64,000 nt of DNA from the NCBI GenBank assembly GCA_965226435.1, contig CBDDCY010000006.1, positions 1-64,000 of the forward strand, written 5' to 3'. Positions 16,258 through 25,200 of this stretch are shown one piece after another. Numbering within the stretch: position 1 is the first letter of the stretch; the number at the start of each line of letters is the position of its first letter. Under the pieces are notes generated by a model. It was not told the origin of the DNA and did not search any database. It saw only the letters and a list, made by a program, of their open reading frames with translations. The stretch is from UBA6623 sp965226435 (GTDB taxonomy: Bacteria > Acidobacteriota > Terriglobia > Bryobacterales > UBA6623). The position numbers and the translations under genes are program-made.

Positions 16258-16437
16258 ATGGGGCTTGACGAAGATCTCGCGAAAGCCAACGAACTACTGA
16301 AGGAGGCCAGACGCCTGCTCCCACAAGACAAGGCGCAAGAGTGTGCAGGGTTGGTGGACGGGGCCTTGGCACGAATCGAAAGGGTGATAGCCGCTCTGGC
16401 TCAACGCGACAAGGGCCAAGCTAAAGAAACAACGTAA
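16258..16437 (+). CDS. Small helical hypothetical protein
   Basis: An ATG frame of 59 residues beginning MGLDEDLAKANELLKEARRL and ending AQRDKGQAKETT. The composition is strongly helical and amphipathic (heptads of L/A with charged faces), which is more protein-like than chance frames around it. No family recognised and no clear ribosome site. It lies right after DR2 and 110 bases before the peroxiredoxin-like gene. Confidence 0.35.
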   Translation: MGLDEDLAKANELLKEARRLLPQDKAQECAGLVDGALARIERVIAALAQRDKGQAKETT

Positions 16438-16547
16438 AGCAACGACCTCCGATCGTCGAGCCGTTCTTGTCCACCAGACCAAAGGCAGGCCCGCGCCCCG
16501 AGGAACAAAACCGAGCTCGCCGATCCAAGGTACCCTAAGGGCAATAT

Positions 16548-17180
16548 ATGGAGCCCAACCAAGAAATCCAGCACGCGCTCAGCAGCTTCAGTCTGCCGGC
16601 CGATGCCCGAGACAAGATCGCCGCCGCCATGGGGCGCATAGAGAAAAACCAGGTAGCCCCCGGACTGAAAGTAGGCGAGCGCGCTCCCAACTTCCAGCTG
16701 CCGAACGTCGCTGGAGAGGAAATATCGCTCGAAGCGCGGTTGGAACAAGGACCCGCTGTGGTTACCTTCTACCGAGGCGCTTGGTGCCCCTTCTGCAATC
16801 TACAGCTGCTGGCCCTGCAACGAGCCTGGCCCCACATACGATCCCTAAACGCTTCTCTGATTGCAATTTCTCCCGATGATTCAGAGCCCAGGCCGGAGGG
16901 CACCCAGCTCGACTACGACATCCTCACTGACGCTGATCAGAAGGTCCTTCGCAACTACAAAGTCCAGTACTATGTCCCTCCAGAGGTGCAGGAGATCTAC
17001 CTCGGCGTCCTCGATACCGATGTCAGCAGTCACAACAGCGACGGCAGCTGGAACCTACCGGTGCCGGGGACGTTCGTCATCGATCAAAAGGGCATTATCC
17101 GCAGGCGTCACGTCACGGCCGATTCCCTCAATCGAATGGAGCCCGGGGACGTGATAGCAGCCCTTGAGAATATGAACTAA
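16548..17180 (+). CDS. Peroxiredoxin-like (AhpC/TSA) protein
   Basis: 210 residues with a thioredoxin fold from about residue 40: GERAPNFQLPNVAGEEISL, then VVTFYRGAWCPFCNLQLLAL with a CPFC pair in the peroxidatic position, and PGTFVIDQKGIIRRRHV near the end. The CxxC arrangement is that of the PRX-like subgroup, thought to reduce peroxides or disulfides. The ~38-residue helical N-terminal extension (QEIQHALSSFSLPADARDKI) is usual for this subgroup. Monocistronic, and an IS630 copy lies 47 bases downstream. Confidence 0.92.
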   Translation: MEPNQEIQHALSSFSLPADARDKIAAAMGRIEKNQVAPGLKVGERAPNFQLPNVAGEEISLEARLEQGPAVVTFYRGAWCPFCNLQLLALQRAWPHIRSLNASLIAISPDDSEPRPEGTQLDYDILTDADQKVLRNYKVQYYVPPEVQEIYLGVLDTDVSSHNSDGSWNLPVPGTFVIDQKGIIRRRHVTADSLNRMEPGDVIAALENMN

Positions 17181-17227
17181 GAGCAGATGGCAAATGGCTG
17201 AATCTCAACAAAATGTATACGACATTA

Positions 17228-18320
17228 CTGAGTCTCGCATAATATACTGTCAATCGAGACAAAGAGAAGACTGTTTCCAGAAAGCGGTAATCAAGCGCGG
17301 TTTGCGGCGCATTCGCCGCAGCGCTTTGCGGGCGCGCTCGTCGAGTTCCCAGTAGTCCTTCGGGCAGACGTTGGGCAACTCGTGCTGCTTCCAGTACGCC
17401 CAAATGTATTCCACCGGGTTCAACTCCGGCGCATAGGGCGGCAAGTACTCCGTTGCGATGTGATCCTCGGAGAGCTGGATGAACTCCCGCACCAGGCGGC
17501 TGCGGTGCGCCGGCAGCCGGTCCCAGACGATCAGCAGTGGGCCGTCGATGTGGCGCACCAAAGCCTTCAGGAAGTCGATGACCTCCAACTCGCCGATCGC
17601 GCCGGGATAGAGCCGGAAGTAAAAGTTGCGCAACGTCAGCCCGGCCGACACCGACAGCTTGTCCCAGTTGAAGTTGAACTCCAACACCGGTGTCTCGCCG
17701 CGCGGCGCCCAGGTGCGGCAACGATGCGGCTTCTGACTCAATCCGCTTTCGTCGATGAAGACGATCGTACGTTCTTCTTTGCGGGCTTTTTTTTAATGGC
17801 CGGCCAAGTCTTGCGCTGCCAGCCGCGGATGGCCTCTTCGTTGCGCTCCCGCGCTTTGCCGACGGGCCGTTGCGGGCTCCAACCGAGCGCCCGCGGGATC
17901 TTCCAGACATGGCCCTCGTGATAGCGCACGCCGAACTCGTCTCCGATCAGACGAGCGACCCGCGGACAGCTCCACAGCGGCGTCGGGAAGCCGTGCGCCT
18001 CGGGGCCTTCCAGCAGCAACGCCTCGAGGCGTTCGAGCTGCGCGGCGTCCAACAGCGGCTTACGGCCGGCGCGGCCGGCCTGGCGCAACCCGGCTTCGCC
18101 GTCACGCCGGTATCGTCGCAGCCACTCGCTGACGCTTTGCCGCGCGACCTTCAATCGCCTCGCTGTCTCGGACTGACTACAGCCTTGCTCGACCAACCGG
18201 ATCGCTTTGAAACGGCGCTTCTCCAGGGCCTCGAAATCCCGCCGTACGCCTTTTGTATTTCCCATACATACAAAGACGTACGTACCCCAAAAAGGTGTCA
18301 CTTTATTTTGCGAGACTCAA
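17228..18320 (-). mobile_element. IS630-type insertion sequence, copy 2 (apparently intact)
   Basis: 1093 bp, inverse orientation relative to copy 1, bounded by CTGAGTCTCGCA at 17228 and TGCGAGACTCAA ending at 18320 (the latter written as ttttgcgagactcaa) and by TA at 17226-17227 and 18321-18322. One base longer than copy 1 because its A-run has eight A. It sits 19 bases before the start of the NTF2-like gene. Confidence 0.92.
17250..18265 (-). CDS. IS630-family transposase, two frames joined by -1 frameshift
   Basis: Frame 1 (18265 to 17738) codes for the HTH/winged-helix part and stops after KKKPAKKNVRSSSSTKAD. Frame 2 carries the DDE_3-type catalytic part (IVFIDESGLSQKPH, LLIVWDRLPAHRS, YAPELNPVEYIW) to 17250. 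The frames overlap, and the complement of 17788-17795 is A8 followed by G, an A-AAA-AAG slippery site; slipping by -1 there gives ...KKARKEERTIVFIDESG. The same arrangement is kept in the diverged copy 3, so it is selected. Start ATG at 18265 (MGNTKG). Confidence 0.9.
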
Positions 18321-18339
18321 TAAGTGAGGAGGGAGACCT

Positions 18340-18714
18340 ATGAGTAATGCACCTACAGACGTGAGCGAGTATGACGTGATCGCCAAGGTCGTCCAGCACT
18401 ATATCGATGGCGCCAAGTCCGGCAGAGGCGACGACATGAAACCCGCCTTCCACAAGGACGCGACGATCTTCGGTTATGTCGGCGCCGAACTGTTCGCCGG
18501 CCCCATCCAGCAGCTCTTTGACTGGAATGACAAGAACGGTCCAGCAGCAGAGCTCCAAGCATCGATCGCCAGCATCGACCTGGTTGACACCGTGGCCACC
18601 GTGCGGCTTGAACTCGCCAACTGGACCGGTTCCCGGTTCACCGACATGTTCACGCTGCTAAAAGTCGACGGGGAGTGGAAGATCATGAACAAGGTCTTCC
18701 ATCTGCACCCCTGA
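18340..18714 (+). CDS. NTF2-like / putative lumazine-binding-type small protein
   Basis: 124 residues with the NTF2-like alpha+beta cone pattern: a helical start (DVIAKVVQHYIDGAKSGRGDDMKPAFHKDATIFG) followed by strands ending FTDMFTLLKVDGEWKIMNKVFHLHP. This subgroup is often annotated as nuclear transport factor 2 family or putative lumazine-binding; the biochemical role is usually unknown. A good site (gaggaggga) precedes ATG 18340. The IS630 copy ends 19 bases upstream, so it has probably replaced the original promoter. Confidence 0.85.
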   Translation: MSNAPTDVSEYDVIAKVVQHYIDGAKSGRGDDMKPAFHKDATIFGYVGAELFAGPIQQLFDWNDKNGPAAELQASIASIDLVDTVATVRLELANWTGSRFTDMFTLLKVDGEWKIMNKVFHLHP

Positions 18715-18837
18715 GGGAGGAGCGAGCAAGGGTATCGAGGGTATAGAAGGGATAACCGGCAAGGTTTTCTGGAAAAGTCGGAAAAGTCGGGGACAGGCTA
18801 CGACTTTCTCTAGATGAACCCCAGGCCAAGGCTCAGT

Positions 18838-20139
18838 TCACCACGCCGCCACCGACCCATCCTCATGAAAAACCCTCGCCATCGGCCGCGTCCCTTGGAA
18901 GGGGTTTTTGGCTAGGGCTGCTTCATCTATCTCAAATCCCAACCCCGGTTTGTCGGGCAACGGAAAATATCCGTCGACCATTCGCATGGTGGGAAATCCG
19001 AGCCAGTCTTCCCAGAGCTTTTCCTTGAATGTCGGCTCGATTCCGGAGCAGATTTCCTGCACCAAGAAATTGGGCATGGCGGCGTCGACGTGTAATGTGG
19101 CCATGCCGGCGATGGGACCTTCGCAGGCGTGGGGGGCCATCATGCAGCCCGAGGCTTCGGCCATGGCTCCAACTTTCCACAGCGCGGTGAGGCCGCCCAC
19201 ATGAGCGAGGTCGCATTGCAGAATGTCGACCGTGCCGTCTTCTAATAGTTGTTGAGTCGAGTAGTGGGCGACGAGGCGTTCGCCGGTGGCGATGGGGGTG
19301 GTGGTGCGGCGCGCGATGCGGCGCATGGCCTTGTAGTTTTCCGGCGGACAGGGCTCTTCGATGAACATTAGATTCAGCGGCTCGGCTTCGCGGCAAAGGA
19401 TGGTCGCGACGGTCGGGCTGGTTTTGGCGTGGAAGTCGACGCCGATGTCGATCTTGTCGCCCAGTCCTTCGCGCAGGCCGGCCATGTGCTTTACGGCGGC
19501 GTCGATGGTTTCGTTGGTTTCGATCCATTCGTAATAGCCGGGGATGCCGCTCTTGAAAGCGGTGACGCCGAGCTGCTCGGCGGACTCGCGGAGGGCGGCG
19601 AGTTCTTCCTTGGTCCCGGCGCGGGCGTGATAGTAGCCGCGCACACCTCGGGGATCGACGGGGCCGCCGAGCAGACGGTAGACGGGTTGACCGAGCACCT
19701 TGCCGCGGATGTCCCACAGGGCTTGGTCGATACCGGCGATGGCCGAGCCGAGGATGGGGCCGGCGCGGTAGAAGGCGTGGATATACATGTCCTGCCAGAT
19801 GTGCTCGACGCGCATGGGGTCTTGGCCGAGGTAGAAGGGTTTCAAGTCGTCGAGCGTGGCGAGCGTAGCGCCGGCCTTGCCTTCGAGGGTGGCCTCGCCC
19901 CAGCCGACGACGCCGGCGTCGGTTTCGAGCTTGATGAAGACGTAGGGGCGGTCGGAATCCTCTTCCCAGGTGACGCCGAAGGTCTTCATTCCGGTGACTT
20001 TGATTTTTCCCGGGGATGGTGGGAGGGCGGCGGCGAGGGCCGGGGAGCAGGCGCAGTCGGCGGCTTGGGCCCTTTGATTAGTGACGCGGGTGGCGGCGCC
20101 GGCAAGTAGTGCGCCTCCGAAAAACTGTCGGCGATTCAT
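18838..20139 (-). CDS. Enolase-superfamily sugar-acid dehydratase (galactonate-dehydratase-like), Tat-type signal
   Basis: 433 residues. Residues 1-27 (MNRRQFFGGALLAGAATRVTN) look like a Tat signal with an RRQFF motif, unusual for an enzyme normally in the cytosol but common in acidobacterial relatives. The enolase fold follows, with metal ligands D235 (GVDFHAK), E261 (FIEEPCPP), E287 (IATGERLV) and general-base H337 (MAPHACEGPIAG), the set of the DgoD/mandelate racemase subgroup. It should dehydrate an aldonic acid to a 2-keto-3-deoxy acid. Its ATG overlaps the stop of the upstream enolase paralogue (20136-20139), so the two are coupled. Exact substrate not certain. Confidence 0.9.
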   Translation of the reverse strand: MNRRQFFGGALLAGAATRVTNQRAQAADCACSPALAAALPPSPGKIKVTGMKTFGVTWEEDSDRPYVFIKLETDAGVVGWGEATLEGKAGATLATLDDLKPFYLGQDPMRVEHIWQDMYIHAFYRAGPILGSAIAGIDQALWDIRGKVLGQPVYRLLGGPVDPRGVRGYYHARAGTKEELAALRESAEQLGVTAFKSGIPGYYEWIETNETIDAAVKHMAGLREGLGDKIDIGVDFHAKTSPTVATILCREAEPLNLMFIEEPCPPENYKAMRRIARRTTTPIATGERLVAHYSTQQLLEDGTVDILQCDLAHVGGLTALWKVGAMAEASGCMMAPHACEGPIAGMATLHVDAAMPNFLVQEICSGIEPTFKEKLWEDWLGFPTMRMVDGYFPLPDKPGLGFEIDEAALAKNPFQGTRPMARVFHEDGSVAAW

Positions 20140-21290
20140 GTGGTTACCTCGTATTGTTCAAGCACGGCCTCGTTGATTTCGATACCGAGGCCGGGGCCGT
20201 TGGGTAGGTTGAGGAAGCCGTCGGTGGGCTGCTCGATCGTGCTGCCGGCGAGCGCTTGGCGCATTTTGCGGTCGGTGGGATCGGGCGGGAACGGCACCTC
20301 GAGCAGGACGAAATTCGGCGTCGAGGCGGCGATGTGCAGCCCGGCGGCGGTGGCGATGGGGCCTCCGCGATTGGCGGGGGCGACGGCGGTGTAGTAGGCC
20401 TCGGCGAGCACGGCGGCGCGGCGGGCTTGGCTGATGCCCAGTAGCGCGATGTCGGGGCGTAGGACGTCAATGGCTTCCATCCGCAACAGGTCTTGGAATT
20501 TGGCGTTGTCGGTGATGGCCCGTCCCCAGCCGACCGGGGTTGCCGACTCGCCGCTGATCTTGCGTAGGGCTTCTTCGTTGGTTTCGGTGGTGGGTTCGTC
20601 GATCCAGAGGGGACGGAACTTTTCGAAGCTAGCTGCGAGCCCGGCGGCTTCGGCGGCGGTAGTGCGGCCCGCGCAGTCGAGGACGAGGTCGGCGGCCCCG
20701 GCGTCGCGGAGTCTTTCGGCCAAGTCGAGCGTGTCGGCGTAGAACTGCCTGCCGCGAGTGGGGCCGGCGGGGATTTGGATGGGGAGCGAGAAGGCACGAA
20801 AGCCCGCGGCGCGGGCTTGATCGAGGGACGCTTTGAGCTCGTCGAACGAAGAGCCGCTGAGAGGGGCGTAGGCTCGGGCTTTGTCGCGGGTGCGTCCGCT
20901 GAGGACTTGATAGATGGGGGCGTCGGCGATCTTGCCTTTGATGTCGAGCAGGGCGATATCGACGGCGGCCAGGACTTCCGCGGGAAGATCGTTCAACGAA
21001 CGGCGAACGGCCTCGGAGGCGAGGGCGTCGAGTCCCAGCACGGTTTTGCGGGCGGCCATTACGCGGGCAACGGCTGTCGCCGGGTTGGGGCGGGCGTGGG
21101 TTTCACCGTAGCCGACGGTGCCTTGGTTGGTTTCGACGCGGACGATGACGTAGGTCGCGCCGCCGGCGGGCTCGCGGACGGCCCTTGCCGTGAGGTCGGC
21201 GATGGCGATGTCGGGTTTCGCGGTCGGCGGCGCGGGCCGAGCCGCCATAGCCGCCAGCTTCAAGCGTCTCGCGGTGCGAACGTTTGGCAT
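20136..21290 (-). CDS. Enolase-superfamily paralogue with degenerate active site
   Basis: 384 residues with the capping domain (YVIVRVETNQGTVGYGETHARPNP) and barrel of the muconate lactonising/mandelate racemase family. The second ligand (WIDEPTTE) is kept and the first has become LDCAGRT. The third, normally TGER, reads VGWGRAI, and the catalytic His of APHxxxGPI is replaced by Asn in VAPANRGGPI. It is therefore possibly non-catalytic or has changed chemistry. It is first in a two-gene unit with the galactonate-dehydratase-like gene, overlapping by four bases, and may act as its partner subunit. That role is an inference. Confidence 0.85.
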   Translation of the reverse strand: MPNVRTARRLKLAAMAARPAPPTAKPDIAIADLTARAVREPAGGATYVIVRVETNQGTVGYGETHARPNPATAVARVMAARKTVLGLDALASEAVRRSLNDLPAEVLAAVDIALLDIKGKIADAPIYQVLSGRTRDKARAYAPLSGSSFDELKASLDQARAAGFRAFSLPIQIPAGPTRGRQFYADTLDLAERLRDAGAADLVLDCAGRTTAAEAAGLAASFEKFRPLWIDEPTTETNEEALRKISGESATPVGWGRAITDNAKFQDLLRMEAIDVLRPDIALLGISQARRAAVLAEAYYTAVAPANRGGPIATAAGLHIAASTPNFVLLEVPFPPDPTDRKMRQALAGSTIEQPTDGFLNLPNGPGLGIEINEAVLEQYEVTT

Positions 21291-21585
21291 GGGTGTTCCC
21301 TTCGTGTCGGTAGACGAGTGGTCGTCAACAAGTGGGGCCGTTCGGCATTCATGAACCGCTCCATAATACCGCCATGGAAAGGGGTGTCGGCGGGCCGAAG
21401 GGTCGGGCGAGAAGTTCCCGCCGCCCTTTCAGGGCTCGACCGCCATAGATCGTTACCTAGGGTTGCGCCGTTCCGGCTCCACCCTAGGCTATAATCCGGC
21501 CGCCGCTTCGCGGCTCAAGATTGTGCACGCCTTGGGGGCATGAGCGCAAAACACAATATTTTCGAAGACCGGCGCCCCGCGCTTG

Positions 21586-22005
21586 TTACTTGGGCGCCCA
21601 CTTGAATACATGCAGGGTTAAGGGTTCGCTGCCGGTATTGTTGATGCCGTGCGAATGCCCAGGCGCCGGGTAGAGTATCGTCCCGGCGGAACACGGCGAC
21701 GCCTTGCCGTCGAGTAGAAACTCGCCTTCGCCCTCGACCACGAGCAGGAGTTCTTCCTCGGGATGCTGGTGGGGCGGGTGTGGGCTCAGGCCCGGGTTGA
21801 CTCGCACGTTTAGCAGTTCCAAGAGGCGTAGCTGATCGGTTTCGCCCTTGAAATAGATGCGCACTTCTCCGAATGGGGTTGTGATCGCTTGCACGTCTTC
21901 CCGCGTCTTCATCCACGAACCATCGACCGTGCCGGCCGCGGGCGAGGCTCCGCCCGCGAACAACGCCGCGGTCATCATGGCGATCATATCTCTGCGGCTA
22001 TCCAT
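21586..22005 (-). CDS. Exported cupin-domain protein
   Basis: 139 residues. An N-terminal segment MDSRRDMIAMMTAALFAGGASPAAG resembles a twin-arginine-like or Sec signal. The rest is one cupin barrel: motif 1 HPPHQHPEEELLLVVEGEGEF gives the metal-binding His/His/Glu, motif 2 PGHSHGINNTGSEPL the remaining His. It probably binds a metal and a small carbohydrate or acts as a sensor or isomerase; no more can be said. It stands between the enolase pair and the PQQ-propeller gene on the same strand. Confidence 0.88.
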   Translation of the reverse strand: MDSRRDMIAMMTAALFAGGASPAAGTVDGSWMKTREDVQAITTPFGEVRIYFKGETDQLRLLELLNVRVNPGLSPHPPHQHPEEELLLVVEGEGEFLLDGKASPCSAGTILYPAPGHSHGINNTGSEPLTLHVFKWAPK

Positions 22006-22075
22006 GTGTGTCTCCTAATTGCAACTATTCTAGTAGACAAACTGCTCACCGATCGCCCCCGGGCGGCAAGCACCC

Positions 22076-23479
22076 TCAATCGCCGAAACAATAGAGCCAA
22101 GAGTCCGTCCTCAAGAAAATCTTGCCGTCGGAAAGTGCCGGGGTGGCGTACACGCCGTCATCCAAATCGTTCACGGCGATCACTTCCCATTCGGCGCCGT
22201 GTTTGACGACCGAGATCTTGCCGGTCTCACTCGGGAAATAGACCTTGCCGTCGGCGGCGACCGGGGAGGCCGAGTAGCCGTCGATGGCATCTTTAAGGCG
22301 ACCTTTTTTCAGTTCTTTCCCGGTCTTGGCGTCGATCGCCGTCATGATGCCGCCGTTCTTGACGAAATATAGAATGCCGTCATAAACCAATGGCGAAGGA
22401 ATCACGTTTAGAAACCCTCTCTCCCGGGACCACAGTTCGCGCGCGCTCCCGTCCCCTTCGAGACGCATGGCGACCATGCGCGAGGGACCGTCTCGCTTGC
22501 CCATGATGTCGTCCCAATCGATCTGCTCGAGGATGCCGTCGCGATTGCCGCGGTGTTTGGCGACGGCGGTGTAGAAGGATATTCCTTGGTATTCGAAGGG
22601 TTCAAGCGCGCCGCTGCCATTCTTGTCGTATTGCGAGAGGGTGTCGTCGAAGGGAGGAGCTGTTTCGAAGTTGTATCCGAATGCGTAGACGGTGTCGCCG
22701 ACCAAGACCGGGCTCGCCACCATCACTCCGCCGGCGCCGCCCTGGGTCAAAGTGCGTCGGCCGTCGGCCGGCTCGTAGGCGCCGATCAAGCTTGCACTGA
22801 CGGTAACGATGCGGGCGTCGTCGCCGTTGCGATGGACGAGCGGCGTTGTCCAACTATCGGTCTCGGCGCGGTCGGTCTTCCACTTCGTTTCGCCGTTCGC
22901 GGGGTCGAAAGCGGCAATGTAGGAACCGGCGGCATGGTCGACCTGGAGAACGAGCAGGCCGTCCACGAGAATCGGCGATGCTCCCAGGCCCTGCTCGTTC
23001 AAAAAGGGTCCTAACGGAGTTTTCCAACGTAACTCGCCCTCTTCGTCATAGGAAAGCAATCCCCAGTCCTCGAAGAAGACGTACACATTGCGTCCGTCGG
23101 TCACCGGGCTGACCGAAGCCGGCTCATTTAGCTGATGCAGCAGAGCCTTGCGGCGACGCTCGATCGATCGCTCCCATAGCCGGTTGCCCGTCTCGCGGTC
23201 GAAACATTGGGTGTAGAGCCTGTCGTCGCTATAAGAGGTCAAGAAGACGCGACGAGAAGTTAGGACCGGCGACGACTTGCCGGGTCGCATGGGCGACTTC
23301 CACCGAACGTTCTTATCAGGCCCGAATTCAGTGGGAAACCCGGTGCCGCCGGCAATGCCCGAGCCATTCGGGCCGCGGAAGCGGGTCCAATCTTCGGCAA
23401 CCAACTCGGAAGCAGTCGGAAGGAGCGCCAACAGCAGGGCCGGCAGCAAACGTAGCGTGGGGAATTGGGTTGGATTCAT
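22076..23479 (-). CDS. PQQ-like beta-propeller protein with EF-hand-like loop
   Basis: The start at 23479 (MNPTQFPTLRLLPALLLALLPTASELVAEDWTRFRGPNGSG) gives a clean signal peptide followed by the WTRFRGPNGSG opening of this family; the frame is open further upstream but without protein-like sequence. Repeating blades such as YIAAFDPANGETKWKT and MTAIDAKTGKELKK are PQQ/BamB-type propeller repeats. In the middle, YDKNGSGALEPFEY has the spacing of an EF-hand calcium loop. Such proteins are common in planctomycetes and acidobacteria and are of unknown function (periplasmic, perhaps scaffold or PQQ-independent). Confidence 0.9.
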   Translation of the reverse strand: MNPTQFPTLRLLPALLLALLPTASELVAEDWTRFRGPNGSGIAGGTGFPTEFGPDKNVRWKSPMRPGKSSPVLTSRRVFLTSYSDDRLYTQCFDRETGNRLWERSIERRRKALLHQLNEPASVSPVTDGRNVYVFFEDWGLLSYDEEGELRWKTPLGPFLNEQGLGASPILVDGLLVLQVDHAAGSYIAAFDPANGETKWKTDRAETDSWTTPLVHRNGDDARIVTVSASLIGAYEPADGRRTLTQGGAGGVMVASPVLVGDTVYAFGYNFETAPPFDDTLSQYDKNGSGALEPFEYQGISFYTAVAKHRGNRDGILEQIDWDDIMGKRDGPSRMVAMRLEGDGSARELWSRERGFLNVIPSPLVYDGILYFVKNGGIMTAIDAKTGKELKKGRLKDAIDGYSASPVAADGKVYFPSETGKISVVKHGAEWEVIAVNDLDDGVYATPALSDGKIFLRTDSWLYCFGD

Positions 23480-23712
23480 ATGACGCCGAGGGCTAGTATA
23501 TCGATTTGGAGAGAACGGGCGGCACGCGGCCGCTCCAACGTTCCCCCTTTCAACTACCCTCGCAAGGATCCGATCGCCTCTCTTGCGCGCAAGTAGACTT
23601 TTGCGTCGGGGGCGTCGGAACCGCGTAGGAATTGCACCGAGGTCGCCAACATGTGGGGCCGCCATCGGGGATGGACCTGGTGGTGGTCTTCAAATACGGC
23701 GGCTCTGAATCT

Positions 23713-25143
23713 TCAGGCCGCCGGTTGGCTTTGGAAAGCTCGTGGCCGATAGAGATACTCGACGATGTTGCCTTCGTGCGGTTGCAGCCAGTCGAGCTTA
23801 GTCGTCGGCACCGGGCCTAGGTTCAGACGATCAATCTGTTCGCTGTCGAGTAATTGCGCGCGGAACGCTTCGTCCTCGGTAATGCCGGTTCCGACCAGCG
23901 TCTGGCCGATCTTGTCGAGCATTTCGGCTTGCGGACACTCCACCACATTGACGAAGGGGAACATGAACTCTTTCGAGGCGATCGGCGTTTCGGGCGATTT
24001 GCAATGAACCACCGTCGGCAATAGATAGGAACAATGGTCGCGCGTGACCAGGCGCGAGGAGCCGCGAATGTTTTGTGTCAGATCCTCGGCGCCGCCGGCT
24101 TCGAGGTCGGCGTCGATCGAGGCCGAGATGGCTTCGGCCACGCCGGGCACGGTGAAGGCGGCTAGAGCGGCTTCGGGGTCGTCGTGCGGCAGCGCGCGAA
24201 TCGACGCGAGGCGCTCGGCGAGGGCTTGGGCGATCTCTCGTCCGTGGCGCGAAACATAGATGGCGCTGCAATTGATGCAGCCGCGTCCGCTGTTGAGGGC
24301 GACGCTGGTTTCCATCACGTCGAGATGGCTTTCCCAATTGTCGACCTCGTCGTCGCCGATCAAGATCTTGCTGTAGCCGGGGCCGTGGACCTGCACGCGC
24401 GGGTTGCCGCCGTGTTGATCGACAGTGGCTTGGCTGCCGAAAAGCATTGTTCGGGGGCAGCTTTCGAGCACGGCCGCGCCAATGTCGCCGCCGCCCGGGT
24501 AGAGCGAGATCGCTTGCGGCGGAACGCCCGCCTGCATCATCGCCTGCGCCATGCGATAGGGCGTCCAAGGCTCTTGCGGGCCGGGTTTGAGTACCAGCCC
24601 GATCTGCATCGGGACGACCGGCATCCACAATGTATGGACGCCCGGCGAGTTGCTCGGCAACACCATCCCTAGAACCGGCGTCTGCGCCTGATAGCTCAGA
24701 ATGCGGCCGTTGTCGTCGACGCCGTGTCCGGCGGTGAGGATACTCAGGTCGAGGCCGCGCGTGAGGGCGTCGAGAATACGGTCCATTTGTTTCAGGACAA
24801 AAGCGATCTTGTCCATATTCTTACGGCACATGTGGAACGGCAGACCTGTCGTCGAGGACTGCTGACGCGCGAAGTCGTCGGGCGTTTGCGGCGAATCGCC
24901 CACCGGCAGTTCGGCGGTCATAAACAGCTCGCCGGCCTTTTGAATCATCTTGATCAGCTCGACGCAGGGGATTTCACGTAGGGCGTCGCGGGCGGACTGG
25001 GCCTTGCGCAGGTCACGGCGGACCATCCCGGCAACAGCCTGGCTGACTTCGGCAACGGGCTCGCCGGTGTCGAAGTGGACCACCTTGTCGGTGTCGAGAC
25101 TGGTATAGGGCTCGCCCCAGCGGAGCATTGGTACGTGAATCAT
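23713..25143 (-). CDS. Aldehyde-dehydrogenase-superfamily protein
   Basis: 476 residues. Recognisable ALDH elements are GMVLPSNSPGVHTLWMPVVPMQIGLVLKPG (cofactor-binding and Lys region), ISLYPGGGDIGAAVLESC, and the nucleophile region NSGRGCINCSAIYVS. It seems to belong to a divergent subgroup, since the helix after the catalytic Cys has a second Cys and the usual Glu (ELGGK) is not found in its standard place; the family is met in planctomycetes and acidobacteria. It lies 57 bases downstream of and in line with the HAD hydrolase gene, probably one operon. Substrate unknown. Confidence 0.85.
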   Translation of the reverse strand: MIHVPMLRWGEPYTSLDTDKVVHFDTGEPVAEVSQAVAGMVRRDLRKAQSARDALREIPCVELIKMIQKAGELFMTAELPVGDSPQTPDDFARQQSSTTGLPFHMCRKNMDKIAFVLKQMDRILDALTRGLDLSILTAGHGVDDNGRILSYQAQTPVLGMVLPSNSPGVHTLWMPVVPMQIGLVLKPGPQEPWTPYRMAQAMMQAGVPPQAISLYPGGGDIGAAVLESCPRTMLFGSQATVDQHGGNPRVQVHGPGYSKILIGDDEVDNWESHLDVMETSVALNSGRGCINCSAIYVSRHGREIAQALAERLASIRALPHDDPEAALAAFTVPGVAEAISASIDADLEAGGAEDLTQNIRGSSRLVTRDHCSYLLPTVVHCKSPETPIASKEFMFPFVNVVECPQAEMLDKIGQTLVGTGITEDEAFRAQLLDSEQIDRLNLGPVPTTKLDWLQPHEGNIVEYLYRPRAFQSQPAA

Positions 25144-25200
25144 GGATCGTTATTCCTTAGACGGGTTGATGCGGGCTGGGACAAACACGAGTGTTTGTCG

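Noticed and set aside
8547..18320. Composite transposon formed by two IS630 copies
   Set aside because: Each copy has its own TA duplication and there is no common outer duplication.
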